Origin: Flavobacteriales bacterium
GTDB taxonomy: Bacteria; Bacteroidota; Bacteroidia; Flavobacteriales_D; Sanyastnellaceae
Assembly (NCBI GenBank): GCA_029245065.1
Contig: JAQWQB010000073.1
Location: 1-53,641, forward strand
DNA: 53,641 nt
Direction of reading: 5' to 3'
In this document: positions 18,607 to 29,822 of the stretch, in pieces
Layout of the letters: each line of letters opens with the position of its first letter
How positions within the stretch are numbered: position 1 is the stretch's first letter
Program-made: the position numbers and the translations under genes
Notes under the pieces: model-generated
What the model saw: only the letters and a program-made list of their open reading frames with translations
What the model was told of the DNA's origin: nothing
Database searches by the model: none

Positions 18607-19185
18607 CTACTTAGAAAGTAAAATTGATCTTACTTGTATTTCAAGTGCCGGGACAACTGCTTTTTCAAACCAATCGTTCTTTCTAAGCCAAATACCATTG
18701 CGTGGTGAGCGGTGCGGAAGAGGGAAGAATCGGGGCCCATATTCTTCAAAATGTTCAACCGTTTCTGTCAGCGTCTTTCTTTTGTTATTCCCCAAATAAT
18801 ACTGCTGTGCGTAGGTTCCAATGAGCAATATGAGTTTTATGTTCTTCAACTCATTGAATATGGAATCGTGCCATTGAGGAGCGCATTCGGGACGAGCAGG
18901 TAAATCGCCACTTTTGCCTTTGCCAGGGTAACAGAAGCCCATGGGAACAATGGCGAAATTGTCTGTGTTGTAGAAGACCTCAGGGGTCGCACCTAGCCAA
19001 GAACGTAGACGCTTGCCGCTTTGATCATCCCATGGAATGCCAGAAGCGTGCACCTTCGTACCAGGCGCTTGTCCAATTATGGCAATAGCACTTTCCGAGG
19101 AAAATTGCACTACTGGCCTCGGGCCCAGTGGAAGGTGTTTGGCGCAGGTAGTACACGCCGAAATCTCATTTTTAAGTAATTCCAC
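18607..19185 (-). CDS. Uracil-DNA glycosylase superfamily protein
   Basis: This 192-residue protein has the UDG motif 1 GQAPG (39-43) and motif 2 HRSPRN (158-163, usually HPSPxN). Four cysteines (C11, C14, C85, C101) could bind a [4Fe-4S] cluster, as in family 4/5 glycosylases. It probably removes uracil or another damaged base, although the Pro-to-Arg change in motif 2 makes activity uncertain. The start is a GTG 9 bases after the stop of the ABC-F gene, which suggests one transcript. No Shine-Dalgarno sequence is visible. Confidence 0.8.
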   Translation of the reverse strand: MELLKNEISACTTCAKHLPLGPRPVVQFSSESAIAIIGQAPGTKVHASGIPWDDQSGKRLRSWLGATPEVFYNTDNFAIVPMGFCYPGKGKSGDLPARPECAPQWHDSIFNELKNIKLILLIGTYAQQYYLGNNKRKTLTETVEHFEEYGPRFFPLPHRSPRNGIWLRKNDWFEKAVVPALEIQVRSILLSK

Positions 19186-19194
19186 GAACTGAAA

Positions 19195-20847
<1,653 letters not shown>

Positions 20848-21011
20848 CTATCAGTGGCGAAACTCTAATTATGCCGAGGATTACAAGGCGGTTACTTTTG
20901 TTACAGAGCATTGAAAGACTCCGTTGTATCTTCGTGTTAAATTCGTCCTTGGTGGCTCATACCTTAGAGAAGAACAAGCCGGGGACAAGGCTGTTTTAAG
21001 AATACATTAGC

Positions 21012-21890
21012 ATGGAAAAATTGGTAGAAATATTCTGGTCCAGCTTAAAAGGATCTCTGGATTGGACATTAAAGATGATCTCGTTTGAGGTGCCTTGGTA
21101 TCAGAACTTCTTCTATGGATTGATTTTAATATCGCTGGTGGTGTGGAGTCTGGAACTGCTTTTCCCTTGGAGGAAACAACAGGGCGCATTTCGAAAAGAT
21201 TTCTGGCTTGATGCCTTCTATATGTTCTTCAATTTCACGCTCTTCGCCATTGCCATTGACGGCGTCTATGGAATCTTTAAGTATGGATTTGAATCGATTG
21301 GAATTGAAATGTCCGGCTTGGCATTTTTCGATTTGTCATCCCTGCCGATGGCCGTTCAGCTTCTTGTGTTTTTCGTGGTGTTGGATTTTGTGCAGTGGTT
21401 AACCCACGTTGCGTTGCACCGTTTTGAATTTTTCTGGCGATTCCATCAAGTACACCACTCTGTAGAAGAAATGGGGTTCGCTGCTCACTTGAGGTACCAT
21501 TGGATGGAGAATATTCTCTACAAGCCACTTAAAACATTTGGTGTGATGGTTTTGGGCGGAATTGAGCCTGAGCAAGCCTTTATCGTTCATTTCGTTTCCA
21601 TTGCCATTGGGCACTTGAATCACGCGAATGTACACTTGACATGGGGCCCCCTAAAGTACATTTTGAACAACCCTGTGATGCATTTATGGCACCACGTCTA
21701 TGCGTTACCAAAAGGCATCAAGTACGGGTTGAATTATGGCATTTCCTTGAGCTTGTGGGATTATTTGTTCGGAACCGCTTCAATTCCAGAAGACAATCCA
21801 GACATCAAATTGGGGTACCCTGGTGTGGAGGACATGCCTGATGGTTTTGGTGCACAATTGATACATGGTTTCAGCAGAAAGAAAAGCTAG
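21012..21890 (+). CDS. Sterol desaturase/fatty-acid hydroxylase family membrane protein
   Basis: This 292-residue protein has hydrophobic segments near residues 33-52, 68-90 and 115-130. It carries the eight-histidine pattern of the family: H132 and H136 (THVALHR), H145/H148/H149 (HQVHH), H204/H208 (NHANVH), and H224/H227/H228 (MHLWHH). These bind a di-iron centre that hydroxylates or desaturates lipids in the inner membrane. The natural lipid substrate is not evident; carotenoid, sterol or ornithine-lipid hydroxylases are all possible. Two -7-like boxes (20893-20900 TACTTTTG and 20937-20944 TATCTTCG) lie upstream. Confidence 0.85.
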   Translation: MEKLVEIFWSSLKGSLDWTLKMISFEVPWYQNFFYGLILISLVVWSLELLFPWRKQQGAFRKDFWLDAFYMFFNFTLFAIAIDGVYGIFKYGFESIGIEMSGLAFFDLSSLPMAVQLLVFFVVLDFVQWLTHVALHRFEFFWRFHQVHHSVEEMGFAAHLRYHWMENILYKPLKTFGVMVLGGIEPEQAFIVHFVSIAIGHLNHANVHLTWGPLKYILNNPVMHLWHHVYALPKGIKYGLNYGISLSLWDYLFGTASIPEDNPDIKLGYPGVEDMPDGFGAQLIHGFSRKKS

Positions 21891-21946
21891 CTAGGATTCA
21901 AGTGAAGAAAGGGCTAATTTGGTTGTAAATCCAATCACACGTTCCT

Positions 21947-23242
21947 GTGAGTTCTTTTTTCAAATCGAAAATATTCCCCATTCTCCTTGTCAATTTCATT
22001 GGCATTCTAGGCTACAGTGTAGTCATTCCCATTCTCATATTTCTAGTTACCGATATGGGAGGAAATGGGTTCATTTATGGTGTTTTGGGGGCGATGTATC
22101 CGCTATTTCAATTCATCGGAGCGCCTATTTTGGGCCGATTGTCTGATTCCATTGGGCGAAAGAAGGTGCTTATAATTAGTCAGCTCGGAACTTTTTTGGC
22201 GTGGTGCCTTTTCATAGTGGCTTTCTTTTTACCCAAGACGGAACTTTGGACTCAATCTGGTTCGTTCACGGGTGAATACATCATGACCTTGCCACTAATC
22301 GCCGTTTTCGCAGCGCGTATTTTTGACGGCTTTACAGGCGGGAATATTTCTGTTGCCAATGCCTACCTCTCAGATATTTCCACGGATGAAGATCGTAATA
22401 AGAACTTCGGCCAAATGGGTGCTGCAACAAGTATTGGCTTTGTAGTGGGTCCTGCTTTTGCCGGGGTGTTGGCGGCTACGGTAATGGGGGAGTTGTTGCC
22501 CATTTTAATTGCGGCGTTAATTTCTTTAATCGCCATTTTCGTCATTCAAACAAGGTTGCATGAAGAAGAGCCATGCGAGGTAGATGTTGGTAAACGAAAG
22601 TGGACGTTGAGAAGGTTTTTTCACATCGAGCAGAAAGATTGTTTCGACACTGAGGATACAGAAGAAAAGAAAAAGGCAAAGCTCAAAGATTTGCTTAAAA
22701 TGCCGCAAATTCCACTGCTATATGTCATTTACTTCTTGACTTTCTTAGCGTTCAGTTTGTTTTACGCAGGGTTACCAATTTATGCGAACACCGTTTTAGA
22801 ATGGACCGCTATTGAACTGGGTATTTTCCTCGCTTTTTCAAGCCTCATCATGGTTTTAGTGCAAGGGCCGTTGTTGAGTCGCCTTTCTGGCCGCGTTTCA
22901 AGCAAAGTACTCATCTACACAGGTGCTTTCTTTTTGGGGTGTGGATTCCTTCTCTTGACTTTTCAGCAAACCCCGGTTATATATATTGGTTGTGCTATTT
23001 TTTCGTTGGGCAATGGATTGATGTGGCCAAGTTTCATGGGATACCTCGCGGGCACAGGTTCGAAATCTACCCAAGGAGCAATTCAAGGATACGGAACCAG
23101 CATGGGGAGTTTTGCTAGCATCATTGGGTTGGTAGTAGGAGGGCTCCTCTTCGAATCATTAGGAACCACCGTTTTTGTCATTGGAGCCATCATCTTTTTT
23201 AGCATTGTACTTGTGACCCTCCTGCGTTTCGATCATCAATAA
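21947..23242 (+). CDS. MFS transporter, TetA/TCR-like
   Basis: This 431-residue protein has about 12 transmembrane segments. The motif A region between TM2 and TM3 reads GRLSDSIGRKK, which is diagnostic for the major facilitator superfamily and close to the TetA-type drug:H+ antiporters. A charged cytoplasmic loop (about residues 205-250, rich in Glu and Lys) divides the two halves. The start is a GTG with no obvious ribosome-binding site. The substrate is unknown; drug resistance should not be assumed. Confidence 0.85.
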   Translation: MSSFFKSKIFPILLVNFIGILGYSVVIPILIFLVTDMGGNGFIYGVLGAMYPLFQFIGAPILGRLSDSIGRKKVLIISQLGTFLAWCLFIVAFFLPKTELWTQSGSFTGEYIMTLPLIAVFAARIFDGFTGGNISVANAYLSDISTDEDRNKNFGQMGAATSIGFVVGPAFAGVLAATVMGELLPILIAALISLIAIFVIQTRLHEEEPCEVDVGKRKWTLRRFFHIEQKDCFDTEDTEEKKKAKLKDLLKMPQIPLLYVIYFLTFLAFSLFYAGLPIYANTVLEWTAIELGIFLAFSSLIMVLVQGPLLSRLSGRVSSKVLIYTGAFFLGCGFLLLTFQQTPVIYIGCAIFSLGNGLMWPSFMGYLAGTGSKSTQGAIQGYGTSMGSFASIIGLVVGGLLFESLGTTVFVIGAIIFFSIVLVTLLRFDHQ

Positions 23243-23312
23243 TCCTTCAAATTGTTCAAAATTCCCTTGATAGCTTTTTGAATTGCGGCTCATTTTGCCT
23301 CAATTCCCGCAT

Positions 23313-23320
23313 TACTTTTG
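23313..23320 (+). promoter_or_regulatory. -7 box (TACTTTTG) of the OmpA-family gene
   Basis: This is an exact TAnnTTTG match ending 4 nt before the ATG at 23325. A TTTTG at 23293-23297 could be the -33 element, at a short 15-nt spacing. Confidence 0.55.
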
Positions 23321-23324
23321 AGTA

Positions 23325-24680
23325 ATGCGTTTTCTATTGACCATAGGACTAGTCGTAGTGGTGCAGCTCAGCTTCGCGCAGCAAACAACCATTATTAATC
23401 ATTTTGAGGGAGATACAACCAACCTGAAGAATGATCAAAGCTATGTGCTCTCAACTTCTGAGCAACACACGGTGGTCATCAACTATTATGAGATAGCAGG
23501 GGAAACCGATGAAGAGCGAATGAAATTACTCATTTCAGATGCGCTGAATTTTTACATAGATCGCAGTATTCTCATTGAGGACCAAACCATTCAATTGAAT
23601 AAATCTCCTGCACGCATCAAGAAAGACCTTGACGCCATTGTAGACGATGCAGTTGTCTATTATCATTTCAAGGAAATTGCTGCTTTTGATGGCTTTTCAA
23701 AGGCAGTTTCAGAAAAAGTGAAGTCGTTGAAAGGCAAGCGCTATTCAGAAGAAAACGATCAACAAGATGTCAAAGGTACCGTCATCAATAATGGAGGTTT
23801 CTTTCAATTTGTGGAAACGCAGGTGAATGAGCTGAAACAATTGGTGAACCAAGAGCTGGGTTCGTTTACGGGTGGAAACTTAATGGTGAAAGTTTCTACG
23901 AGTGAAGAGCTATTGAACGAAGAACAACAAGCGAAGATCGAAGAAGCCAAGGCGTTTAAAACCAATGATCCATTGAACCCGATGGAAATTGATTTTAGCA
24001 AATCAACAATGAGTTTGTTGGCGGCTGAAGATGAATTCATTTTACCAACCTTGGAAGAACGTATTCCTACGGGAGACCTCGCTGACCGTATTCTTGGTAT
24101 GCTTGAACAAAATAACGAAGAGATCGCATCTCTCCGAGGTGAGGTGGCTGAAATCAAAGCGAACCAAGCCAAGGAGGATGCGAAACAGCAGTCTGCGCAA
24201 AATCAAGTATTGCAAGATCAAATTAATGAGCTGAGGGAAATGATGACGATGCTGGTTCAGCAGAATTTGGATGCTCCGCCTGTTGCCATTGACGGTGGAA
24301 GTCAGCAAATCCCTAGTCCTGCCATAAGGCCTAGTGTTCGCCCTTCGAATCCAAACTCCATTGACGGATTCACCATTCCTTTCTACAGTGGGGGTACGAC
24401 CATAAATCTAAACGCCCAATTGCAGTTGAATGAATTGGTTTCACTCATGGCGTACAACCCTTCCATGCGCATCATGTTGACAGGATATGCCGATGCCGTT
24501 GGCTCAAGAGATCAAAACCTTCGACTGTCTAAGGCGCGTGCTCAGAAAGTGAGATCGTACCTATTGGACAGTGGAATTGAACCCCACCGTGTGCTGGTGA
24601 ACTTTTTTGGAGAAGAAATGGCAAGTGGCAATCAATCTGGAGACCGCAGAGTTGAAGTTGTTTTTCTACCAGCCAATTAA
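23325..24680 (+). CDS. OmpA-family peptidoglycan-binding protein with coiled coil
   Basis: This 451-residue protein has a signal peptide (MRFLLTIGLVVVVQLSFAQ) and a long N-terminal region without a recognised domain. A coiled coil follows (about 265-312, ILGMLEQNNEEIASLRGEVAEI and onward). A C-terminal OmpA-like domain (about 345-450) contains MLTGYADAVGSRDQNLRLSKARAQKV and ends NQSGDRRVEVVFLPAN. This domain binds peptidoglycan. The N-terminal part is not a visible beta-barrel, so it is probably a periplasmic tether. Confidence 0.87.
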   Translation: MRFLLTIGLVVVVQLSFAQQTTIINHFEGDTTNLKNDQSYVLSTSEQHTVVINYYEIAGETDEERMKLLISDALNFYIDRSILIEDQTIQLNKSPARIKKDLDAIVDDAVVYYHFKEIAAFDGFSKAVSEKVKSLKGKRYSEENDQQDVKGTVINNGGFFQFVETQVNELKQLVNQELGSFTGGNLMVKVSTSEELLNEEQQAKIEEAKAFKTNDPLNPMEIDFSKSTMSLLAAEDEFILPTLEERIPTGDLADRILGMLEQNNEEIASLRGEVAEIKANQAKEDAKQQSAQNQVLQDQINELREMMTMLVQQNLDAPPVAIDGGSQQIPSPAIRPSVRPSNPNSIDGFTIPFYSGGTTINLNAQLQLNELVSLMAYNPSMRIMLTGYADAVGSRDQNLRLSKARAQKVRSYLLDSGIEPHRVLVNFFGEEMASGNQSGDRRVEVVFLPAN

Positions 24681-24689
24681 ATAGCTCAC

Positions 24690-24697
24690 TATCTTCG
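24690..24697 (+). promoter_or_regulatory. -7 box (TATCTTCG) of the FAH-family gene
   Basis: The box ends 4 nt before the ATG at 24702. It is a TTCG variant of the Bacteroidota box. Confidence 0.45.
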
Positions 24698-24701
24698 CCC
24701 C

Positions 24702-25319
24702 ATGAAAATCATTTGTATTGGACGTAATTACGCAGATCATGCCAAAGAGCTCAAAAATGACCTGCCAACGGAACCGCTATTCTTCTTGAAACCAGACAGC
24801 GCTGTCCTTCCGGGAAACAACCCACTTTATATTCCAGAATGGACCAATGACTTGCATCATGAAGTGGAAGTGATTGTCAAAATCAACCGGTTGGGAAAAT
24901 ACATCGATGAAGCGCATGCACATAAATACTACGATCACATTGGATTAGGTTTGGATTTCACCGCACGGGATATTCAACAAGAATGCAAGGCGAAGGGACT
25001 TCCTTGGGAAAAGGCGAAAGCGTTCGATGGATCTGCAGTGATTACGAAGAAGTTCATTCCCTTGGCTGAACTGGGCGGAGATGTACAGCAAATTGATTTT
25101 CATTTGGAAAAGAATGGCGAAACGGTGCAGCGGGGAACTACCTCAGACATGATTTTCAATGTGAACAAATTGATTTCATATGTTTCTCAATACATGACCT
25201 TGAAAATTGGCGATTGTTTGTTCACGGGCACACCCGCTGGTGTTGGACAAGTGAAAATAGGAGATGAGTTGAAAGGGTTTATTGGCGAAAGACAAATGTT
25301 TAGAACCCTCATCAAGTAA
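24702..25319 (+). CDS. Fumarylacetoacetate hydrolase family protein (YcgM-like)
   Basis: This 205-residue protein opens with IICIGRNYADHAKEL, the FAH-fold signature of YcgM/FAHD1-type enzymes. The metal ligands are in HHEVEVIVKI (two Glu) and LGLDFTARD (Asp). A K-x-F-D-G-S loop follows, and the C-terminal FTGTPAGVG is also typical. FAHD1-type members cleave acylpyruvates or decarboxylate oxaloacetate; which activity applies here is unknown. A bidirectional hairpin separates it from convergent clpB. Confidence 0.88.
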   Translation: MKIICIGRNYADHAKELKNDLPTEPLFFLKPDSAVLPGNNPLYIPEWTNDLHHEVEVIVKINRLGKYIDEAHAHKYYDHIGLGLDFTARDIQQECKAKGLPWEKAKAFDGSAVITKKFIPLAELGGDVQQIDFHLEKNGETVQRGTTSDMIFNVNKLISYVSQYMTLKIGDCLFTGTPAGVGQVKIGDELKGFIGERQMFRTLIK

Positions 25320-25357
25320 GAGTAGAACTTTCCTCTTCCACACATAAAATGAACATG

Positions 25358-25392
25358 AAAAAACCCAGGTAGAATCAACTACCTGGGTTTTT
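25358..25392. terminator. Bidirectional terminator between the FAH gene and clpB
   Basis: This is a perfect 12-bp stem, AAACCCAGGTAG (25361-25372) and CTACCTGGGTTT (25379-25390), with a 6-nt loop. It has A residues on the left and T residues on the right, so it can work on both strands. Confidence 0.9.
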
Positions 25393-25414
25393 CTATATAG
25401 GGATCAAAGGAGAA

Positions 25415-28039
25415 TTAGTTCATAAACTCAACCACTTCTTCTTCTTTGAGTTGTTTTCGGAAGACAATTTTCCCGTCGAAAACGTCTAGTATAACAGACT
25501 GTTCTTTATCAATGGTGTTGCCAAGCAACGCTTTGGACAGTTCGTTCAGCACTTCTTTTTGGATCACCCTTTTTACTAGACGGGCGCCAAATTGAGGGTC
25601 GTATCCTCTCGCTGCCAAATAAGCGATTGCCTCACCACTTGCGGCCATCTGAACACCGGCATGTCGCAGTCGATCGCTTAACCTTCTGAGTTGAAGTTTC
25701 ACGATGCTCCCGATCTGTTTCCGTGTTAATGGCGTGAACATGATGATTTCATCAATTCGGTTCAAGAATTCAGGGCGAACCTGCTTGCGAAGAACATCCA
25801 TAACCTCAAACTTGGTTTGTTCGAATGTTCGCGCCTCTTGGCCCTGCTCCATCTTCTCGTAATTGTTTTGAATGATGTGGCTTCCTGTATTAGAAGTCAT
25901 AATGATAATGGTGTTCTTAAAGTTCACCATACGTCCTTTGTTGTCTGTGAGTCGACCATCATCCAATACCTGCAGGAGCACGTTGAACACATCAGGGTGC
26001 GCCTTTTCGATTTCGTCTAAAAGGATAACACTGTACGGCTTTCGGCGAACTGCTTCGGTTAACTGACCGCCTTCATCATACCCTACGTATCCGGGAGGTG
26101 CTCCCACCAGTCTGCTGACGCTGTGTTGTTCTTGAAACTCACTCATGTCAATACGTGTCATAGCCGTTTCGTCGTTGAATAAATAATCACTCAGCGCCTT
26201 TGCCAATTCCGTTTTTCCGACTCCAGTAGTTCCAAGAAAAATGAAGCTACCAATGGGTTTCTTATCATCAGCTAGACCAGCTCGTGAGCGTCTTACGGCG
26301 TCAGACAGCGCAACAATTGCTTCGTCCTGACCAACCACCCGCTTCGCTAGTTCTTCTTCTAGTTTCAACAACTTCTCACGGTCACTTTCAAGCATTTTGG
26401 TCACAGGAATGCCGGTCCAAGCGGCTACAACTTCAGCAATTTCTTCTGCGTCAACTTCTTCCTTGATCATTTTGCTTTTCGACTGTATTTCAGCCAGTTT
26501 CGATTTCCCGTCGTGTATTGTTTGCTCGAGTTCCTTTAGTTTGCCGTACCTGATTTCAGCTACCTTTCCATAATCTCCCTCGCGTTCAGCCCGTTCAGCT
26601 TCGAGTTTACATTCATCAATGGCCTTTTTAGCGTTTTGAATCTGATCTACTACGTCTTTTTCGGCAGACCATCTGGCCTTTAAGCTATCTCGTTCTTCTG
26701 AAAGGTTGGCAATTTCCATTCCCAACTCGGCAATTTTTGCGGTATCATTTTCGCGCTTGATCGCCTCTCGTTCAATTTCAAGCTGCATGATTCTCCGTTC
26801 AATCTCATCCAACACTTCTGGCTTGGAGTTGATTTCCATTCGCAACTTACTGGCTGCTTCGTCCATCAAATCAATCGCCTTATCCGGAAGATGTCGGTCA
26901 GAAATATACCGTGTAGATAGTTCCACTGCAGCTATTATTGCTTCGTCTTTGATCTGAACCTTGTGGTGATTTTCGTACTTCTCTTTGATCCCTCGCAGAA
27001 TAGAAATAGCACTCTCTCGGTCAGGCTCATCTACAACTACCTTTTGGAAGCGCCGTTCCAAGGCCTTGTCCTTTTCGAAGTACTTTTGATATTCATCCAG
27101 CGTAGTTGCGCCAATAGCACGCAGCTCTCCTCTTGCCAAAGCAGGTTTCAAGATGTTCGCGGCGTCCATAGCTCCTTCGCCTCCGCCGGCGCCAACCAGC
27201 GTGTGAATTTCATCAATAAAGAGAATGACCTCGCCCGCTGAATCTTGGACTTCCTTAACAACTGACTTTAGCCGTTCCTCGAATTCCCCTTTGTATTTCG
27301 CGCCAGCAATCAATGCCCCCATGTCCAAGGAGTAGAGTGTTTTTGACTGCAAGTTTTCAGGAATATCTCCTTCCACAATCCGATGCGCTATTCCTTCTGC
27401 AATAGCCGTTTTACCAACTCCTGGTTCTCCAATGAGAATTGGATTGTTTTTCGTTCTTCGCGAAAGTATTTGAAGCACTCGACGAATTTCATCGTCCCTA
27501 CCAATCACGGGGTCTAGTTTCCCTTCGTGAACATATTCGTTCAGGTTTTTCGCGTATTTCTTAAGGGAATTATAATTGTCTTCGGCTCCTGATGAGGTGA
27601 CGTTTTGCCCTTTTCTCAGGTCAAGAATTGCCAATTTCAAGTCTTTCGGTACAATGCCATTGTCTTTCATCAAGTTCGAAATGGTATCTGAACCGCTTGC
27701 CAATGCCATGACCAAATGTTCGATTGAGACGTACTCATCTTTGAAGTCTTTTAAGAGACTTCCTGCCTTGATGAGCACGTTGTTCAAGCTTCTAGAAATC
27801 TGAAGTTCGCCTCCAGAAACAGTTGCTAAACTAGAGACGATGCGGTCCAAGGCTTGCTTGAACATCGCTTCGTTCACCTCTAGTTTTTCGAATAAATATG
27901 GCGTAACGTTTTCATCAACTTCTAAGATGCCTTTCAATAGATGGGCCGTATCCACAATCTGGTGGTTGTGACCTGCAGCTATTTGTTGGGCTTGTTGAAT
28001 CGCTTGTTGCGACTTAATTGTGAATTTTCCGAAATCCAT
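25415..28039 (-). CDS. clpB: ClpB disaggregase
   Basis: ClpB is the hexameric AAA+ ATPase that rescues aggregated proteins with DnaK. From the chosen start it has 874 residues. It shows an N-terminal repeat domain beginning [13 protein letters not shown], a first ATPase domain with Walker A GEPGVGKT, and a coiled-coil M domain. A second ATPase domain follows with Walker A GTTGVGKT and the sensor region that ends in [12 protein letters not shown]. The ATG at 28039 ([11 protein letters not shown]) matches the usual ClpB N-terminus better than the ATG at 28066, which would add nine residues. No CIRCE or sigma-32-type site was recognised. Confidence 0.93.
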   Translation of the reverse strand: MDFGKFTIKSQQAIQQAQQIAAGHNHQIVDTAHLLKGILEVDENVTPYLFEKLEVNEAMFKQALDRIVSSLATVSGGELQISRSLNNVLIKAGSLLKDFKDEYVSIEHLVMALASGSDTISNLMKDNGIVPKDLKLAILDLRKGQNVTSSGAEDNYNSLKKYAKNLNEYVHEGKLDPVIGRDDEIRRVLQILSRRTKNNPILIGEPGVGKTAIAEGIAHRIVEGDIPENLQSKTLYSLDMGALIAGAKYKGEFEERLKSVVKEVQDSAGEVILFIDEIHTLVGAGGGEGAMDAANILKPALARGELRAIGATTLDEYQKYFEKDKALERRFQKVVVDEPDRESAISILRGIKEKYENHHKVQIKDEAIIAAVELSTRYISDRHLPDKAIDLMDEAASKLRMEINSKPEVLDEIERRIMQLEIEREAIKRENDTAKIAELGMEIANLSEERDSLKARWSAEKDVVDQIQNAKKAIDECKLEAERAEREGDYGKVAEIRYGKLKELEQTIHDGKSKLAEIQSKSKMIKEEVDAEEIAEVVAAWTGIPVTKMLESDREKLLKLEEELAKRVVGQDEAIVALSDAVRRSRAGLADDKKPIGSFIFLGTTGVGKTELAKALSDYLFNDETAMTRIDMSEFQEQHSVSRLVGAPPGYVGYDEGGQLTEAVRRKPYSVILLDEIEKAHPDVFNVLLQVLDDGRLTDNKGRMVNFKNTIIIMTSNTGSHIIQNNYEKMEQGQEARTFEQTKFEVMDVLRKQVRPEFLNRIDEIIMFTPLTRKQIGSIVKLQLRRLSDRLRHAGVQMAASGEAIAYLAARGYDPQFGARLVKRVIQKEVLNELSKALLGNTIDKEQSVILDVFDGKIVFRKQLKEEEVVEFMN

Positions 28040-28182
28040 AGTATTTGTATTAACCACTTCACCCATTGCAATTTGGTGACCAATCGCAAAAAGAGCTTCT
28101 TGAACTGAAATATTGACATTTTATTACCCTTTTTACTGACGAAATTTCCGATTCATTTCATGGATACTGACGAAATGATTCG

Positions 28183-28190
28183 GACTTTTG
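28183..28190 (+). promoter_or_regulatory. -7-like box (GACTTTTG) of aroK
   Basis: It has one mismatch from TAnnTTTG and ends 5 nt before the aroK ATG. Its position supports the ATG at 28196 over the one at 28160. Confidence 0.4.
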
Positions 28191-28195
28191 CAGTC

Positions 28196-28729
28196 ATGAA
28201 AATATTCTTGATCGGATACATGGGGGTTGGCAAAACAACCATAGGAAAGCGTTTAGCAAAACGAATGAATCTTCCTTTTCGGGACTTGGACGCTGTGATT
28301 ACGGTGGAAGAGGATCGTTCGGTACAAGAAATTTTCGACGAACAAGGAGAAGCTGGTTTCCGAGGGTTGGAGCGCAAGTACCTTCATGAATTGGTAAAAG
28401 AAGAGGAGCATTTTGTATTGGCCACAGGTGGCGGAACTCCCTGTTTTTACGACAATCAGCTTTTCATGAATGCCAATGGATTAACCGTTTACTTGGAAAT
28501 GGATATCCTTTCGTTGACGCACCGGCTAATTCATTCCAAAGATCATCGTCCATTGGTGGCCGGTAAGACCGATCAACAATTAAAGGAGTTCGTAAAGAGT
28601 CATCTAGAAAGTAGAAAGGAATACTACAATGATTCAGAGCTGATATTTCCCTCACTGGGATTCAATTCACATAAGTTAGATAGGCTAGTAGCGCTAATCG
28701 GTTCGAGAAATAAAGATCAAACGAGGTAA
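28196..28729 (+). CDS. aroK: Shikimate kinase
   Basis: AroK phosphorylates shikimate at O3 with ATP in the chorismate pathway. This 177-residue enzyme starts with MKIFLIGYMGVGKTT, holding the Walker A loop. The shikimate-binding DLDAVI (with the DxD motif) and the GGGTP loop follow. The lid region contains RPLVAG with its essential arginine. The last 13 bases overlap the tail of the convergent phosphoribosyltransferase gene. Confidence 0.93.
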   Translation: MKIFLIGYMGVGKTTIGKRLAKRMNLPFRDLDAVITVEEDRSVQEIFDEQGEAGFRGLERKYLHELVKEEEHFVLATGGGTPCFYDNQLFMNANGLTVYLEMDILSLTHRLIHSKDHRPLVAGKTDQQLKEFVKSHLESRKEYYNDSELIFPSLGFNSHKLDRLVALIGSRNKDQTR

Positions 28730-29226
28730 GCAGACAAGGAGGACTTGGCCTTCTCAACAGTGACGTGCTCTTTTAAGTTCGTACTCAAGGTCAATCCAAC
28801 ATAATCTGCTCGAATGGGAAATTTGCGATGAATTCGATCTACCAAAACGAATGTGCTAAGCGATTTCGGACCTGATTTTAATAAGTGACTTGCCGCATGG
28901 ATCAAGGTTCTTCCGCTGTTTAAGACGTCATCAACAAGAATAACCACCTTGCCCTTCAAAGAAGATAACGGTTCAGATGTTTGAATAGCTACGCTTAACG
29001 GCTTTTCCTTGTTGATCTCAAGATGTACCAATTCACAAGCGATATCTGAAGCCTTGTTGAACTCTGTCTGAAGCAACTGAGCAATTTCGGTTCCCATGCC
29101 CTTGATAGCGACTACAATGATTTTTTTCTCCTTGTAGTGCTCTTCAAGCATTTGATGCGCCATTCTTCGAACTTTTTGTTCGATTTGCCAATGGTCCAAG
29201 ATCAATGTGGGGTCTTTCGCTTCCAT
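28717..29226 (-). CDS. Phosphoribosyltransferase, PyrR-like
   Basis: This 169-residue protein has a type I phosphoribosyltransferase fold. The PRPP loop is VVILVDDVLNSGRTL (about residues 94-108), and an early KGMGTEIA loop matches the pyrophosphate-binding region. N- and C-terminal features (TLILDHWQIEQKVRRMAHQM) resemble PyrR or hypoxanthine-type enzymes, but no attenuator target is seen in the window. The ATG at 29226 is preferred because a TAATTTTG box lies 6 nt upstream; a TTG at 29235 is an alternative. It is the last gene of the RlmD-methyltransferase cluster. Confidence 0.82.
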   Translation of the reverse strand: MEAKDPTLILDHWQIEQKVRRMAHQMLEEHYKEKKIIVVAIKGMGTEIAQLLQTEFNKASDIACELVHLEINKEKPLSVAIQTSEPLSSLKGKVVILVDDVLNSGRTLIHAASHLLKSGPKSLSTFVLVDRIHRKFPIRADYVGLTLSTNLKEHVTVEKAKSSLSAYLV

Positions 29227-29232
29227 AGTCGT

Positions 29233-29240
29233 CAAAATTA
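29233..29240 (-). promoter_or_regulatory. -7 box (TAATTTTG) of the phosphoribosyltransferase gene
   Basis: This is an exact TAnnTTTG match on the minus strand, 6 nt before the ATG at 29226. It overlaps the end of the upstream methyltransferase gene, so the phosphoribosyltransferase may also be expressed on its own. Confidence 0.45.
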
Positions 29241-29822
29241 CTGCTTTTTTCGAAGTTGAAAGAAGAACTCTTTTCCTTCTCGGGGCTTGATGGATAATTT
29301 CGAAGGGGCGAAGTTTTGCAAGTGAAATTTCGACCCAAACAATGTTTTATACTCCTCTTCAGAGCCACCGAACGGAGGACCTATTTCAGTCAATGGGTGA
29401 TTGAATAGCAATCCTCCCAACGTTCCATTTTCTGATAGAACATCAGCCATTTTGTTGATGTAAGCTTCGCGAAGACTTGGGTCCAACGCGCAAAAGAACG
29501 TTTGCTCTAGGATCAGATCAAAAGACATTTTTAGGTCGAAGAAATCTCCTTGAAGCAAATGCTCATCTGGAAAATCAGGAACCCTATTCTTGAGGGAGGT
29601 TAGGGGCTCTTTCGCCAAATCAATCACGAAGGTATTGGTGTATCCTTGGTTCCAAAGTTCTTCTGCTTCGTAGGCGTTTCCAGCTCCGGGAATAAGAATC
29701 CGGGTACTTTTAGGAAACTCATTTGCCAATGCGATTAATTGTGGCGAAGGGTAACCGATGTCCCATCCAGTGCGCCCTTCCTGGTAACGATTCGACCAGT
29801 AATCTGCATTCAACTCGCTCAT
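29238..29822 (-). CDS. SAM-dependent methyltransferase, TPMT family
   Basis: This 194-residue protein begins with YWSNRYQEGRTGWDIGYPSPQL, the characteristic opening of thiopurine S-methyltransferase-like enzymes. The SAM-binding motif I is ILIPGAGNAYEAEEL and motif II includes VIDLAKEPL. The true substrate in bacteria of this group is not settled; thiol or metalloid methylation is known for some members. It overlaps the upstream rRNA methyltransferase gene by 4 bases (ATGA), so translation is probably coupled. Confidence 0.88.
   Translation of the reverse strand: MSELNADYWSNRYQEGRTGWDIGYPSPQLIALANEFPKSTRILIPGAGNAYEAEELWNQGYTNTFVIDLAKEPLTSLKNRVPDFPDEHLLQGDFFDLKMSFDLILEQTFFCALDPSLREAYINKMADVLSENGTLGGLLFNHPLTEIGPPFGGSEEEYKTLFGSKFHLQNFAPSKLSIKPREGKEFFFQLRKKQ

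Noticed and set aside
25817-27803. Several plus-strand frames inside clpB
   Set aside because: They are shadows of the ClpB coding strand without family features.
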